Assembly: GCF_005403045.1 (NCBI RefSeq)
Contig: NZ_BJCL01000003.1
Coordinates: forward strand, 1-64,000
DNA: 64,000 nucleotides
Direction: 5' to 3'
Source of the DNA: Pseudaquabacterium pictum
Lineage (GTDB): Bacteria; Pseudomonadota; Gammaproteobacteria; Burkholderiales; Burkholderiaceae_C
Made by a program: the position numbers and the translations under genes. The notes below the pieces were generated by a model. It ran no database searches. It saw only the letters and a list, made by a program, of their open reading frames with translations, and had not been told where the DNA came from. Within the stretch, counting starts at the first letter, position 1, and the number at the start of each line of letters is the position of its first letter. This document shows, one piece after another, positions 1-9,948 of this stretch.

Positions 1-1
1 G

Positions 2-298
2 CCGGCCCGGCCGGCCGCCACGCCGCCAACGGTAGCGGCGGCCAGCGCCCCGGCCGATGCGGCCAGCGACCCGGTGCGCAGCTGGGCCAGCCTGCCGGAG
101 GCCCAGCGCGCCGCGCTGCCGCCGCTGGCCTGGTCGGGCGTGGTCTATGCCGAGCGGGCCGACCAGCGTCTGGTGGTGGTCAACGGCCAGGTCGCTCGTG
201 AGGGTGAGCAACTGGCCGCCGGCCTGCAGCTGCTGCAGATCCGGCCCAAGTCGGTGCTGCTGCGCTGGCAGGGCCAGCGCATCGAGCTGCCGCTGTAG
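2..298 (+). CDS. gspB: Type II secretion GspB-like protein, C-terminal part (5' end outside window)
   Basis: The reading frame is open from the window edge, so this is the 3' end of a longer gene. The last 65 or so residues match the GspB C-terminal periplasmic domain: a proline-rich linker, then LPPLAWSGVVYAER, an R-L-V-V-V-N-G-Q strand, and the ending LLRWQGQRIELPL. In the family this domain follows a cytoplasmic tail and one membrane helix. GspB works with the GspA ATPase or GspD secretin in assembling the type II secretion apparatus. A GTG at 74 could be mistaken for a start, but the Ala/Pro-rich linker continues upstream of it in frame. The neighbour is convergent with a 13-base gap. The family call is from recognised sequence; upstream gspA is not visible. 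Confidence 0.72.
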   Translation, partial: PARPAATPPTVAAASAPADAASDPVRSWASLPEAQRAALPPLAWSGVVYAERADQRLVVVNGQVAREGEQLAAGLQLLQIRPKSVLLRWQGQRIELPL

Positions 299-311
299 CC
301 GCCGTGGCGCC

Positions 312-1508
312 TCAGTCTTGCCGGCTGCGGCGGCGCAGGCCGCCCAGCGCCAGCAGGCCGGCGGCGAGCATCGCCCAGGTCTGCGGCTCGGGCACCGGGG
401 CGGCCACCTCCAGCGCGTTGTAGCCGGCGATCTGGCGGCCCAGGAAATGGCCGACCGCGCCGGCGCCCGTCGGGTCCTTCAGGCACTTGCTGTCGTTGTT
501 GCAGAACGCGCGGTTCTTCTTGTCCGCGTCGTAGCCGCCGGTGTATTCATAGAACTCGTAGCGGCGGATGAAGGACTTGGTGTTGTCGTCCAGCTTCAGG
601 GCGTCTTCCTGCGCCTCGTCGGCATCCACGCCATCCGGCTCGTCGCCGTCGGGCGACTTCGGCCGGTTCTGCAGCAGGTTCCACTCGATCTCCACCTTCT
701 TGATGTTGGCGTTCAGGTCGGGGTCACCGTTCTCGCCGACCAGCAGGTTGCCCAGGTCGATGTCGTGGTTCTTGGTGATGGTGGTGAAGGTCTTGACCCA
801 CACCGCGGTGCCCCAGTTGCGGTCGATGCGTGCCGGCTCCACTTCCACCGCCTCGATGCGTGCCACCACCGGTTGTGCCGGCTGGCCCGGGGCCGCTGCG
901 GGCACCTGGTAGACCACTGCCGGGATGGCCGCCAGCTGGCTCTCCAGCGCGCCGCCCGGCGTGGCCTGCACCACCCAGCTGTAGCGGGTGGTGAGCACGT
1001 TGCCGGTGGTGCTGACGCCGAAGTGGTCGCAGGGGTTGGCCGTCCAGTTGCGGTTGGCGCCGGGCCAGCAGCTCTCGCCCGGGGTGCTGAAGCCGCCGGG
1101 GCCGGCCGCCTGGGTGAACACCGCGCCGGCGCCCGGCGTGGCGCCGCTGGCCAGGCCGTAGGTGATGCGCACGCCGGCATGGTGGCCGAGGTCGTTGTTG
1201 TAGTTGGTCACCGCCACCTGGCTGAAGCGCGTCACTTGGTAGCCCAGGATGGGGCCGAAGTTCCGGTCCAGGCCGAACACGCTGTAGACGTACTTGCTGC
1301 TGTGGTGCAGGCTGGCGTTGCTGGAGTCGTCCCACAGGTCGGGGTCTTCCAGCTCGATCTCGAAGCCGTAGGCCGAGTGGCCGGTGTTGTTCACCGCGTC
1401 GAAGTTGGCGAGGTTGCCGATGACGCTGACGGCCGATGCCGGCAGGGCCAGCGCGGCCAGGGCGGCCAGGACGGGGGCCTTGGCCAAGGGGGTGAAGCGG
1501 TGGTTCAT
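312..1508 (-). CDS. PEP-CTERM sorting-domain exported protein
   Basis: This is a 398-residue exported protein of unknown function. It starts at an ATG preceded by an AGGAGA ribosome site; the frame extends 59 codons upstream but without secretion character. Residues 1-26 form a signal peptide ending ASA. The last 27 residues are a textbook PEP-CTERM anchor: VPEP, a hydrophobic helix, then an Arg-rich tail (GLRRRSRQD). Proteins of this type are cut and surface-sorted by an exosortase and are linked to exopolysaccharide and floc formation. No exosortase gene lies in this window. The body shows no domain I recognise; it has several Cys residues (for example CNNDSKC) and an acidic segment. The sorting class is certain, the function unknown. 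Confidence 0.85.
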   Translation of the reverse strand: MNHRFTPLAKAPVLAALAALALPASAVSVIGNLANFDAVNNTGHSAYGFEIELEDPDLWDDSSNASLHHSSKYVYSVFGLDRNFGPILGYQVTRFSQVAVTNYNNDLGHHAGVRITYGLASGATPGAGAVFTQAAGPGGFSTPGESCWPGANRNWTANPCDHFGVSTTGNVLTTRYSWVVQATPGGALESQLAAIPAVVYQVPAAAPGQPAQPVVARIEAVEVEPARIDRNWGTAVWVKTFTTITKNHDIDLGNLLVGENGDPDLNANIKKVEIEWNLLQNRPKSPDGDEPDGVDADEAQEDALKLDDNTKSFIRRYEFYEYTGGYDADKKNRAFCNNDSKCLKDPTGAGAVGHFLGRQIAGYNALEVAAPVPEPQTWAMLAAGLLALGGLRRRSRQD

Positions 1509-1683
1509 GGGGGGGTGTCTCCTGCGGGTTGGCGCCAGACAGAGCGCGCCGCCGCCGGCCTGATACACCGCCGCGGCGGCAACCCCCACAAACCGGGGGC
1601 GGCCGGGCTTGGGGTTAGCGCGCAAGGGGCAGGCGCCGGCCATCGACAAGAATCCGCGATCCAAGCCTCCGAGGAGATCCCGC

Positions 1684-3693
1684 ATGCATTACTTCGTCAC
1701 CGGCGCCACCGGCTTCATCGGCAAGCGCCTCGTCAAGTCGCTGCTGGCGCGGCGCGGCACCACGGTGCACTTCCTGGTGCGCCCGGGCAGCGAAGGCAAG
1801 CTGGCAGACCTCTACAGCTACTGGGGCGTGTCCAAGTCCCGCGCCGTGCCGGTCACCGGCGACCTGACGGCCAAGAAGCTGGGCGTGGCCGCCGAGACGC
1901 TGAAGGCCCTGAAGGGCCAGATCGGCGCGGTCTACCACCTGGCAGCGGTCTATGACCTGTCGGCCGACGAAGACAGCCAGGTGCAGGTGAACATCGAGGG
2001 CACCCGCAACATGGTCGAGTTTGCCAAGGCCATCGATGCCGGGCATGTGCACCATGTCAGCAGCATCGCTGCGGCCGGCCTGTACGAGGGTGTGTTCCGC
2101 GAGGACATGTTCGACGAGGCCGAGGGCCTGGACCACCCGTACTTCATGACCAAGCACGAGAGCGAGAAGATCGTGCGCAAGGAGTGCAAGGTGCCCTGGA
2201 CGGTGTACCGCCCGGCCCTGGTGGTGGGCGACAGCACCACCGGCGAGATGGACAAGATCGACGGCCCGTACTACTTCTTCAAGCTGATCCAGCGCATGCG
2301 GCAGTTCCTGCCGCCGTGGATGCCGTCGGTGGGCCTGGAAGGTGGGCGCATCAACATCGTGCCGGTGGATTTCGTCGTCAAGGCACTGGACCACATCAGC
2401 CACAGCAAGCATGTGCTCAGCGGCAAGTGCTTCCACCTGGTGGACCCGCAGGGCTACCGCGTGGGCGACGTGCTCGACATCTTCGCCAAGGCCGCGCATG
2501 CGCCCAAGATGAACGTGTTCGTCAACGCGGCGCTGCTGGGCTTCATCCCCAAGAGCGTCAAGAAGGGGCTGATGGCGCTGGCGCCGGTGCGGCGCGTCTA
2601 CAACGCGGTGATGAAGGACCTGGGCCTGCCCGAGGACATGTTCACCTTCATCAACTTCCCCACCCGCTACGACTGCCGCGAGATGCAGGCCGCGCTGAAG
2701 GGCAGCGGCATCGAATGCCCCAACCTGCATGACTACGCCTGGCGGCTGTGGGACTACTGGGAGCGCCACCTCGACCCCGACCTCTTCATCGACCGCAGCC
2801 TCAAGGGCAGCGTGGGCGGCAAGGTGGTGCTGGTCACCGGCGGCTCGTCGGGCATCGGCCTGGCAGCGGCCTGCAAGTTTGCCGAGGCCGGCGCCATCAC
2901 CATCATCTGCGCCCGCGGCGAAGACAAGCTGAAGGAGGCGGTCGACGAGATCCACGCCCATGTCAAGGCCAAGGGTGGCAAGGACGCCCAGGTGTTCAGC
3001 TACTCGGTCGACATCGCCGACGAGGCCGGCTGCGCCGCCTTCGTGCAGACGCTGGAGGACAAGCACGGCGGCGTCGATTTTCTGATCAACAACGCCGGCC
3101 GGTCGATCCGCCGTGCCATCGAGAACAGCTACGACCGCTTCCACGACTTCCAGCGCACGATGGACCTGAACTACTTCGGCTGCCTGCGCGTCACCATGGG
3201 CCTGCTGCCGGGCATGGTGAAGAAGCGCAAGGGCCATGTGGTCAACATCAGTTCGATCGGCGTGCTGACCAACGCGCCGCGCTTCAGCGCCTACGTGGCC
3301 AGCAAGTCGGCGCTGGACGCCTGGACCCGCTGCGCCAGCAGCGAGTTCGCCGACCAGGGCATCAGCTTCACCACCATCAACATGCCGCTGGTGCGCACGC
3401 CGATGATCGCGCCCACCAAGATCTACAACAACGTGCCCACGCTGGCGCCGGAAGAGGCCGCCGACATGATCGCCCAGGCCTGCGTCTACAAGCCGGTGCG
3501 CATCGCCACCCGGCTGGGCATCTTCGGCCAGACCCTGCACGCGCTGGTGCCGCGCGTGGCGCAGATCGTGATGAACACCACCTTCCGCATGTTCCCCGAC
3601 AGCGACGCCGCCAAGGGCGCCAAGGGCGAGAAGGCCAAGCTCTCGCCCGAGGCCATCGCCATGCAGCAGATGATGCGCGGCATCCACTTCTGA
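1684..3693 (+). CDS. Fatty acyl-CoA reductase, fused extended-SDR plus classical-SDR
   Basis: This 669-residue enzyme resembles, nearly end to end, the Marinobacter fatty acyl-CoA reductase (Maqu_2507 type) that reduces acyl-CoA to aldehyde and on to fatty alcohol with NADPH for wax-ester synthesis. The N-terminal extended SDR has TGATGFIG at residues 6-13 and a Y153-x3-K157 catalytic pair. The C-terminal classical SDR has TGGSSGIG at 385-392 and Y537-x3-K541. Linker segments HVSSIAAAGLYEG and INMPLVRTPMIAPTKIY are typical of the family. The ATG at 1684 follows a GAGGAGAT ribosome site. The gene stands alone; the next gene begins 47 bases later but is functionally unrelated. The wax or fatty-alcohol role in this organism is inferred from the family; no wax synthase is in the window. 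Confidence 0.88.
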   Translation: MHYFVTGATGFIGKRLVKSLLARRGTTVHFLVRPGSEGKLADLYSYWGVSKSRAVPVTGDLTAKKLGVAAETLKALKGQIGAVYHLAAVYDLSADEDSQVQVNIEGTRNMVEFAKAIDAGHVHHVSSIAAAGLYEGVFREDMFDEAEGLDHPYFMTKHESEKIVRKECKVPWTVYRPALVVGDSTTGEMDKIDGPYYFFKLIQRMRQFLPPWMPSVGLEGGRINIVPVDFVVKALDHISHSKHVLSGKCFHLVDPQGYRVGDVLDIFAKAAHAPKMNVFVNAALLGFIPKSVKKGLMALAPVRRVYNAVMKDLGLPEDMFTFINFPTRYDCREMQAALKGSGIECPNLHDYAWRLWDYWERHLDPDLFIDRSLKGSVGGKVVLVTGGSSGIGLAAACKFAEAGAITIICARGEDKLKEAVDEIHAHVKAKGGKDAQVFSYSVDIADEAGCAAFVQTLEDKHGGVDFLINNAGRSIRRAIENSYDRFHDFQRTMDLNYFGCLRVTMGLLPGMVKKRKGHVVNISSIGVLTNAPRFSAYVASKSALDAWTRCASSEFADQGISFTTINMPLVRTPMIAPTKIYNNVPTLAPEEAADMIAQACVYKPVRIATRLGIFGQTLHALVPRVAQIVMNTTFRMFPDSDAAKGAKGEKAKLSPEAIAMQQMMRGIHF

Positions 3694-3740
3694 CCTGAGC
3701 GGTTCCTGCCGCCGGCCGCGGCCGGGGGACGCCGCCTGCG

Positions 3741-6700
3741 ATGAAACTGCTGCCGAAGATGGCCCTGGCCGTGCTGCTGCCCGTGGTGGTGGGCGGCGTG
3801 GTGGCCGCCTGGCTGCTGCGGCAGCAGTGGCAGCAGGGTGAGGCGGTGCTGCTGCAGCAGGCCCGCGAGGGGCTGCAGGTGCGCGCAGCGGCGCTGAGCC
3901 GCCAGCTCGGCGAGCAGTACGCCACCCTGCAGCTGCTGGCCTCCGCGCCATCGCTGCGCGGGCCGCTGGACCGGGCGCGGGTCGACCTGCGGGCCTGGTC
4001 GGCGGCCTCGCTGGGCTTCCAGGGCGTCTATTTCCTGGGGACGGACGGCATCGCCATCTCCGGCGAAGGCCGGACGGTGGACCTGCGCGACCGGCCCTAC
4101 GTGCAGCAGGTGCTGGTCGGGCAGGCGGTGCGCTCCGTGCCACTGGCCAGCCGCGTGGATGGTCAGGCGCTGCTGGTGCATGTGGTGCCGGTGCTGGACG
4201 ACCGGGGTCGCCTGCTCGGCGGCCTGGGCGCGGGCACGCCGCTGGGCGGCCTGTTCACCCGGCTCACGCCCGGCAGCGGTACCCCGGCGCCCGGGCGCGC
4301 CCAACTGCTGCTGCTGGACGGCGAAGGCCGCCGCCTCGCCGGCGGCCTGGACGGCGCACTGCCCTTGCTGCAGGTGCCCGATCCCGGCACGTCGCCGTTG
4401 ACCCATGCCTTGCTGGCAGCCTGGCGTCCCGCCGGCGGGCCCGACCAGCAGGTGCAGGCCGCCGGCCGGGCCTGGCGGGTGCTGCAGGCGCCGGTCGACG
4501 GCCAGCCGCTGCAACTGCTGCTGGCGCAGCCGCAGGATGAACTGCTGGCACCGGTGCAGGCCGCCCGCCAGCGCGGCTGGCTGTTGCTGGCCACCACGGC
4601 CGGTCTGGTGCTGCTGGGCGGCTGGGGCGTGCACCGCGTCGTCGGCCAGCGTGTGCGCCTGCTGCTCGATGGCCAGGCCCGCCTGCAGCATGGCGACCTG
4701 TCGGTGCGCCTGGACACCGGTGGCGGCGACGAACTGGCCGACCTCGCCAGCTCGTTCAACCGCATGGTCGACGCGCTGCAGTCGTCCGACCAGCGCTTCC
4801 GGATGATGTTCGAGTCGCTGCCGATGCCGGTCTCGCTGACCGACCTGGACAGCCAGCGCTATGTCGACCTGAACCCGGCGTTCGCCGAGGCGGCCGGCCT
4901 GCCGCGCGCGCAGATCATCGGCCGCAACATGGTGGAGCTGCGCCTGGCGCCCGATGCCGCGGCCATGCAGCGGCTGTTTGCCGCGCTGCAGCCGACCGGC
5001 CGGCTCGATGGCCTGACTGCGGCATCGCGGGCGCCGGACGGCAGCGAGCGGTGGTGGGCCTACAGCGTCCGGCTGGTCACCCTGGACGGCAAGCCGATGG
5101 CCCTGGCCGTGGCCAGCGAGATCACCGCGGTGCGCCGCGCCCGCGCCCGGCTGCGCGCCAACCAGCGCATGCTGATGCGGGTGTTCAATCTGGTGCCCGA
5201 GCCGCTGGCCGTGATCGGTGCCGACGATGGCGTCTATGTCCAGGTCAACCAGCGCTGGGAGGAGCAGGTGGGCCTCAAGCGCGCCGAGGTGATCGGCCGC
5301 GACGTGCTGGGTCTGGGCCTGATGGGCGACCGCCGCCAGGCCATGGCGATGCGGCAGGAGCTGCTGACCACCGGCCGCGTGCGGCCGCAGCTGGTCAGCG
5401 TGCCGCGGCGCGACGGCGGCATGCTGGAGTGGGAGGTGTCGGCGCGGCTGATGGAGATCGAGGGCCGGCGCATCGGTGTCTGGGTCACCCACGACATCAC
5501 CGAGCGGTTGGTCGCCGAGCGGGCCATGGCGGACAGCGAGCTGCGCTTCCGGCAATTGTTCGAGCAGTCGCCGGTGGCCATGCTGTTCGCCGACCGCTCG
5601 GGCCGCCTGATCGCGGTGAACCAGCACTGGGCGCAGCTCATCGGCCATGGCCTGGGCGACATGGCCACGCTGACCGACTGGTGGGCGCTGGCGCGCGCCA
5701 ACCCGGGGCCGGACTGGCTGGCCGCCGACGGCGGCCGGCCGCTGCCGGCCGCCGAGTGCCTGGTGGCCTGCAAGGACGGCGTGTCGCGGGTGCTGATGCT
5801 GGGCGGTGCGCGCCTCGACCAGGGCCAGATCATCAGTGCCATCGACGTGACCGACCGCCGCCGCATCGAGGCCGAGCTGCAGGACCTGAACACCACGCTG
5901 GAAGAGCGGGTGCGCCAGCGCACCGCCGAGCTGCAGGCCGCGCTGGACGACCTGCGCCGGGCCCAGGGCGAACTGGTGCGGACCGAGAAGCTGGCCTCGT
6001 TGGGCGCGCTGGTGGCTGGCGTGGCCCACGAACTGAACACGCCGCTGGGCAATGCGGCGCTGATGGCCAGCACCCTGGCGGGCCGGCAGCAGGCCTTCGA
6101 GCAGGGCATGGCCGACGGCCTGCGGCGTTCGGCCCTGCAGGCCTTCCTGTCCGGGTTGCGCGAGGTCTCCGAGGTGCTCGACCGCAACCTGCAGCGGGCG
6201 GCGTCGCTGGTCGGCAGCTTCAAGCAGCTGGCGGTCGACCAGACCAGCTACCACCGGCGCAGCTTCCACTTCAGCGAAGTGGTGCAGGAGATCGCGCTGG
6301 CGATCAGCCCCACGCTGCGCCACGCCAATGTGCGGCTGGTCGACCGCAGCGACCCCGCGGTGCAGCTCGACAGCTTTCCCGGCCCGCTGGGCCAGGTGCT
6401 GCTGAACCTGGTGAACAACGCGGTGGTGCATGCGTTCCCCTCCGGCGCGCCCGGCACCGTGTCAATCGTCACGCTGGGCGTGCATGACGGCTGGCTGCGG
6501 CTGGCGGTGCAGGATGACGGCCGCGGCATTGCACCGGAGAATCTCGACCGCGTGTTCGATCCGTTCTTCACCACCCGTCTTGGCCAGGGCGGCTCCGGTC
6601 TGGGGCTGCACATCGTCTACACGCTGGTCACCGGGCTGCTGGGCGGGCGCATCACGGCGCACAGCCCGGTCGACGGCGGTGGCACCCGCTTCGACATCAG

Positions 6701-6758
6701 CCTGCCCCTGGTGGCACCCGCCGACAACACCCTGGCCACGCAGCCCGCAGTACCATGA
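3741..6758 (+). CDS. Membrane sensor histidine kinase with Cache-like sensor, HAMP and three PAS domains
   Basis: This is a 1005-residue hybrid-sensing kinase. A first membrane helix lies at about residues 7-26, then a roughly 250-residue periplasmic domain of double-Cache type, then a second helix at about 278-298. A HAMP linker follows, then three PAS modules starting near residues 351, 474 and 598, and a coiled coil (LEERVRQRTAELQ) near 715-755. The HisKA dimerisation helix carries the phospho-acceptor His763 in VAHELNTPLG, and the HATPase domain shows LNLVNNAVVHA (N box), DDGRGI and GGSGLGLHIVY (G boxes). Its stop overlaps the start of the response regulator by ATGA, so the two are almost certainly a cognate pair. 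The stimulus is unknown. Confidence 0.9.
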   Translation: MKLLPKMALAVLLPVVVGGVVAAWLLRQQWQQGEAVLLQQAREGLQVRAAALSRQLGEQYATLQLLASAPSLRGPLDRARVDLRAWSAASLGFQGVYFLGTDGIAISGEGRTVDLRDRPYVQQVLVGQAVRSVPLASRVDGQALLVHVVPVLDDRGRLLGGLGAGTPLGGLFTRLTPGSGTPAPGRAQLLLLDGEGRRLAGGLDGALPLLQVPDPGTSPLTHALLAAWRPAGGPDQQVQAAGRAWRVLQAPVDGQPLQLLLAQPQDELLAPVQAARQRGWLLLATTAGLVLLGGWGVHRVVGQRVRLLLDGQARLQHGDLSVRLDTGGGDELADLASSFNRMVDALQSSDQRFRMMFESLPMPVSLTDLDSQRYVDLNPAFAEAAGLPRAQIIGRNMVELRLAPDAAAMQRLFAALQPTGRLDGLTAASRAPDGSERWWAYSVRLVTLDGKPMALAVASEITAVRRARARLRANQRMLMRVFNLVPEPLAVIGADDGVYVQVNQRWEEQVGLKRAEVIGRDVLGLGLMGDRRQAMAMRQELLTTGRVRPQLVSVPRRDGGMLEWEVSARLMEIEGRRIGVWVTHDITERLVAERAMADSELRFRQLFEQSPVAMLFADRSGRLIAVNQHWAQLIGHGLGDMATLTDWWALARANPGPDWLAADGGRPLPAAECLVACKDGVSRVLMLGGARLDQGQIISAIDVTDRRRIEAELQDLNTTLEERVRQRTAELQAALDDLRRAQGELVRTEKLASLGALVAGVAHELNTPLGNAALMASTLAGRQQAFEQGMADGLRRSALQAFLSGLREVSEVLDRNLQRAASLVGSFKQLAVDQTSYHRRSFHFSEVVQEIALAISPTLRHANVRLVDRSDPAVQLDSFPGPLGQVLLNLVNNAVVHAFPSGAPGTVSIVTLGVHDGWLRLAVQDDGRGIAPENLDRVFDPFFTTRLGQGGSGLGLHIVYTLVTGLLGGRITAHSPVDGGGTRFDISLPLVAPADNTLATQPAVP

Positions 6759-8968
6759 CAACCAGTGACGACCGCGACCCGGATCTGATCGACCTGATCG
6801 ACGACGGCGATGCCGCCCCGCCCGGCGGCGCGCCGGACACCGGCCCGACGCACTGGAAGGTGCTGATCGTCGACGACGATGTGGACGTGCACCAGGCCAC
6901 CACGCTGGCATTGCAGGACATGCAGGTCGACGGCCGCCGGCTGGCCTTCCTGCATGCCTACAGCGCCGCCGAGGCGCGCGAGCTGCTGGCGGCCGACCCC
7001 GACATTGCGGTGGCCTTCCTCGACGTGGTGATGGAGACGCCCGACGCCGGCCTGCGCCTGGTGCGCCAGCTGCGCGAGGAACTGCAGCGCGATGCCCTGC
7101 GGGTGATCCTGCGCACCGGCCAGCCCGGTTACGCGCCCGAGATCGAGACCATCCGCGACTGCGACATCAACGACTACCGCAGCAAGGCCGAGCTGACCCA
7201 GGTGCGGCTGTACACCACGCTGACCGGCGCGCTGCGCAACTACGGCCAGCTGGTGGCGCTGGAAGAGGCCCGCAAGGGCATGGAGCTGGTGGTGCATGCC
7301 AGCACCCAGCTCAGCCAGCAGCATGGCCTGGCCGATTTCGCGGCCGGCCTGGTTGGCCAGCTGTGCCGCCTGATCGACAGTCCGGTGCGCGGCCTGGTGG
7401 CGCTGTGCGACGGCCCCGAGGCCGCGGTGGTGGCGGCGCTGGGCGCCGGGCTGGAGGGCCTGGTCGGCCAGCCGCTGGCCAGCCTGCCGGCATCGCCGCT
7501 GCAGCAGGGCCTGCTGCAGGCCCGCAGCAGCCGGGTGGCCGGCCATGCGCCGCTGGTCACGCTCTACCTGCCCAGCGCCGACGGCCAGGCCCTGGCCGTG
7601 GCGGTGGATGGCGCCCCGCGCACCGCGCTGCAGCGGCACCTGCTCGAGGTGTTCGCCGCCAGCATGGCGGTGGGCTTCCAGAACGTGCGCCTGGTGGCCC
7701 GGCTGGCCGACCTGGCCTACCTCGACCCGCTGCTGGGCATCCCCAACCGCAACCGCTTCGTCGCGCTGATCGACGAGCGCCGCCGGCAGCCCGCTGGCGC
7801 CGTGATGGCGCTGATCGACGTCGACGACTTCGCCGGCGTCAACCAGATGCTGGGCCACCAGGTCGGCGACGACCTGCTGCGCGCGGTGGCGCGCCGGCTG
7901 GGGGCGCTGCTGGGCCCGGACGCGGTGGTGGCACGGGTGGCGGGCGACCTGTTCGGCGTGCTGGGGCAAGCCGCGCAGGTCAACCCGGCGCTGCTGTCGC
8001 AGGCCATGGCGCTGCCGTTCGAGGTGCAGGGCGAGAACCTGCGGCTCACGGCCACCAGCGGCCTGGTGCGGCTGGATGAAGGCAGCCAACGTGGGGTGGA
8101 TCTGCTGAAGGACGCGCACATCGCGCTCAAGCGCGCCAAGGGCCGCCAGCGCGGTGCGGCCGAGTATTTCTCCGAGGCCATGGGCACCGGCGCGCGCGAG
8201 CGCATGCGCCTGCTGCGCGGCCTGCGCCAGGCCTTCGAGGAGCAGCAGCTGTTCGTCACCTACCAGCCGCAGGTCGATTTGGCCGACGGCCGGGTGCTGG
8301 GCGCCGAGGCGCTGCTGCGCTGGCGCACCGAGGACGGCAAGATGGTGCCGCCCGACCGCTTCATCCCGCTGGCCGAGCAGTCGGGCCTGATCGTGGCCAT
8401 CGGTGAATTCGTGCTGCGCACCGCCTGCCACCAGCTGCAGCGCCTGCACGGCATGGGCCACACCGGGCTGCGCATGGCGGTCAACGTGTCGCAGGCCCAG
8501 TTCCGCGCGCCGGGCTTCGTCGGCACGCTGGAGCAGGCGCTGGCCGACAGCGGCGTCAACCCGCATCAGGTGGAGCTGGAGATCACCGAATCGATGGCTG
8601 CCGACGACCTGGGCACGGTGCTGGCGCTGCTGCAGGCCATCCGCCACACCGGCGTGGGCGTCGCGATCGACGACTTTGGCACCGGTTTCTCGTCGCTGAG
8701 CGTGCTGCGCCAGCTGCGGGTGGACAAGCTGAAGATCGACCGCGCCTTCGTCAACGATGTCGGGCCCGATCCGCAGCCCGGCAGCGTGGCCCGCATGGTG
8801 GTGGAGCTGGGCCGCGGCCTGGGCATGCGGGTGATCGCCGAGGGCGTGGAGACCACGGTGCAGCGGGATGCGCTGCTGGCCATGGGCTGCCAGGAAGGGC
8901 AGGGCTGGCTGTTCGCGCCGGCACTGCCGGCGGCCGAGCTGGAGGCCTGGCTGGCGCAGCGGCCCTGA
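6755..8968 (+). CDS. Response regulator: receiver, DUF3369, degenerate GGDEF, active-type EAL
   Basis: This 737-residue output protein is predicted to hydrolyse cyclic di-GMP when phosphorylated. The receiver has an acidic pocket at 40-42 and phospho-acceptor Asp90 (FLDVVM). A DUF3369 region spans about 155-315. The GGDEF domain is degenerate: the signature reads AGDLF at 396-400, so it should not synthesise c-di-GMP but could bind GTP or regulate. The EAL domain keeps every catalytic element: [42 protein letters not shown] and the Q of QGWLF. It is translationally coupled to the kinase upstream by a four-base overlap. Domain calls are secure; target processes such as motility or biofilm are inference from c-di-GMP biology. 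Confidence 0.9.
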   Translation: MTTSDDRDPDLIDLIDDGDAAPPGGAPDTGPTHWKVLIVDDDVDVHQATTLALQDMQVDGRRLAFLHAYSAAEARELLAADPDIAVAFLDVVMETPDAGLRLVRQLREELQRDALRVILRTGQPGYAPEIETIRDCDINDYRSKAELTQVRLYTTLTGALRNYGQLVALEEARKGMELVVHASTQLSQQHGLADFAAGLVGQLCRLIDSPVRGLVALCDGPEAAVVAALGAGLEGLVGQPLASLPASPLQQGLLQARSSRVAGHAPLVTLYLPSADGQALAVAVDGAPRTALQRHLLEVFAASMAVGFQNVRLVARLADLAYLDPLLGIPNRNRFVALIDERRRQPAGAVMALIDVDDFAGVNQMLGHQVGDDLLRAVARRLGALLGPDAVVARVAGDLFGVLGQAAQVNPALLSQAMALPFEVQGENLRLTATSGLVRLDEGSQRGVDLLKDAHIALKRAKGRQRGAAEYFSEAMGTGARERMRLLRGLRQAFEEQQLFVTYQPQVDLADGRVLGAEALLRWRTEDGKMVPPDRFIPLAEQSGLIVAIGEFVLRTACHQLQRLHGMGHTGLRMAVNVSQAQFRAPGFVGTLEQALADSGVNPHQVELEITESMAADDLGTVLALLQAIRHTGVGVAIDDFGTGFSSLSVLRQLRVDKLKIDRAFVNDVGPDPQPGSVARMVVELGRGLGMRVIAEGVETTVQRDALLAMGCQEGQGWLFAPALPAAELEAWLAQRP

Positions 8969-8986
8969 GGGTGCGGGACGTGTTCC

Positions 8987-8992
8987 TACAAT
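8987..8992 (+). promoter_or_regulatory. Putative -10 element of the argB promoter
   Basis: TACAAT sits in the context CCTACAATCCGG, 46 bases before the argB start. The same CCTACAATCCG string precedes argJ (34175-34185). No clear -35 box is visible at 16-18 bases upstream. Confidence 0.4.
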
Positions 8993-9038
8993 CCGGGCTT
9001 TGCTGCAACGCACCATCCCTGCTGACCGAGGACCGACC

Positions 9039-9944
9039 ATGCCCACGTCCACCGACCACGACCTGACCCACATCACGCCGCGCGACCAGGCCGAGATCCT
9101 GGCGCAGGCGCTGCCCTACATCCGCAGGTTCCATGGCAAGACGCTGGTCATCAAGTACGGCGGCAATGCGATGACCGACCCGGCGCTGCAGCAGGACTTT
9201 GCCGAGGACGTGGTGCTGCTGAAGCTGGTGGGCATGAACCCGATCGTGGTGCATGGCGGCGGCCCGCAGATCGACGAGGCGCTGGCCAAGATCGGCAAGA
9301 AGGGCACCTTCATCCAGGGCATGCGCGTCACCGACGAAGAAACCATGGAAGTGGTGGAGTGGGTGCTGGGCGGCGAGGTGCAGCAGGACATCGTCGGCCT
9401 GATCAACGCCGCCGGCGGCAAGGCCGTGGGCCTGACCGGCCGCGACGGCGCGATGATCCGCGCCCGCAAGCTGAAGATGCTGGACCGCGACGACCCGACG
9501 AAGGAACTCGACGTCGGCCATGTGGGCGAGATCGTCAGCATCGACCCCAGCGTGGTGAAGGCGCTGCAGGACGACGCCTTCATCCCGGTGATCAGCCCGA
9601 TCGGCTTCGGCGAGGACAACGAGAGCTACAACATCAACGCCGACGTGGTGGCCGCCAAGCTGGCCGCGGTGCTGAAGGCCGAGAAGCTGCTGATGCTGAC
9701 CAACATCCGCGGCGTGCTCGACAAGGCCGGCAACCTGATCACCGAGCTGACGCCGCGCCGCATCGACGAGCTGATCGACGACGGCACCATCTCAGGCGGC
9801 ATGCTGCCCAAGCTGGCCGGCGCCATCGACGCGGCCAAGAGCGGCGTCAATGCGGTGCATGTGGTCGACGGCCGCGTGCCACACGCCATGCTGCTGGAGA
9901 TCCTGACCGACCAGGCCTACGGCACCATGATCCGCAGCTTCTGA
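9039..9944 (+). CDS. argB: N-acetylglutamate kinase
   Basis: This 301-residue cytosolic enzyme phosphorylates N-acetyl-L-glutamate in the second step of the acetylated arginine pathway. Family hallmarks are clear: [11 protein letters not shown] near the N-terminus (nucleotide-binding Lys), [31 protein letters not shown] split over the substrate site, VGLTGRDG, and [14 protein letters not shown] near the C-terminus. The length is usual for the family. The ATG at 9039 is chosen because the conserved region begins about 20 residues later; the longer open frame upstream overlaps the preceding gene. It leads a run with the nucleotidase and slmA, an arrangement known in Burkholderiales. argJ of the same pathway lies 24 kb away. 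Confidence 0.97.
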   Translation: MPTSTDHDLTHITPRDQAEILAQALPYIRRFHGKTLVIKYGGNAMTDPALQQDFAEDVVLLKLVGMNPIVVHGGGPQIDEALAKIGKKGTFIQGMRVTDEETMEVVEWVLGGEVQQDIVGLINAAGGKAVGLTGRDGAMIRARKLKMLDRDDPTKELDVGHVGEIVSIDPSVVKALQDDAFIPVISPIGFGEDNESYNINADVVAAKLAAVLKAEKLLMLTNIRGVLDKAGNLITELTPRRIDELIDDGTISGGMLPKLAGAIDAAKSGVNAVHVVDGRVPHAMLLEILTDQAYGTMIRSF

Positions 9945-9948
9945 CGCT

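Noticed and set aside
57-1955. 632-codon plus-strand frame across the first PEP-CTERM gene
   Set aside because: It is antisense to a protein with a clear signal peptide and PEP-CTERM anchor, and runs out of frame into the reductase gene.
3486-6431. 981-codon open frame antisense to the sensor kinase, rich in His, Gln, Ala and Arg
   Set aside because: Composition is that of the complementary strand of a high-GC gene; no domain, and the sense strand encodes a complete kinase.
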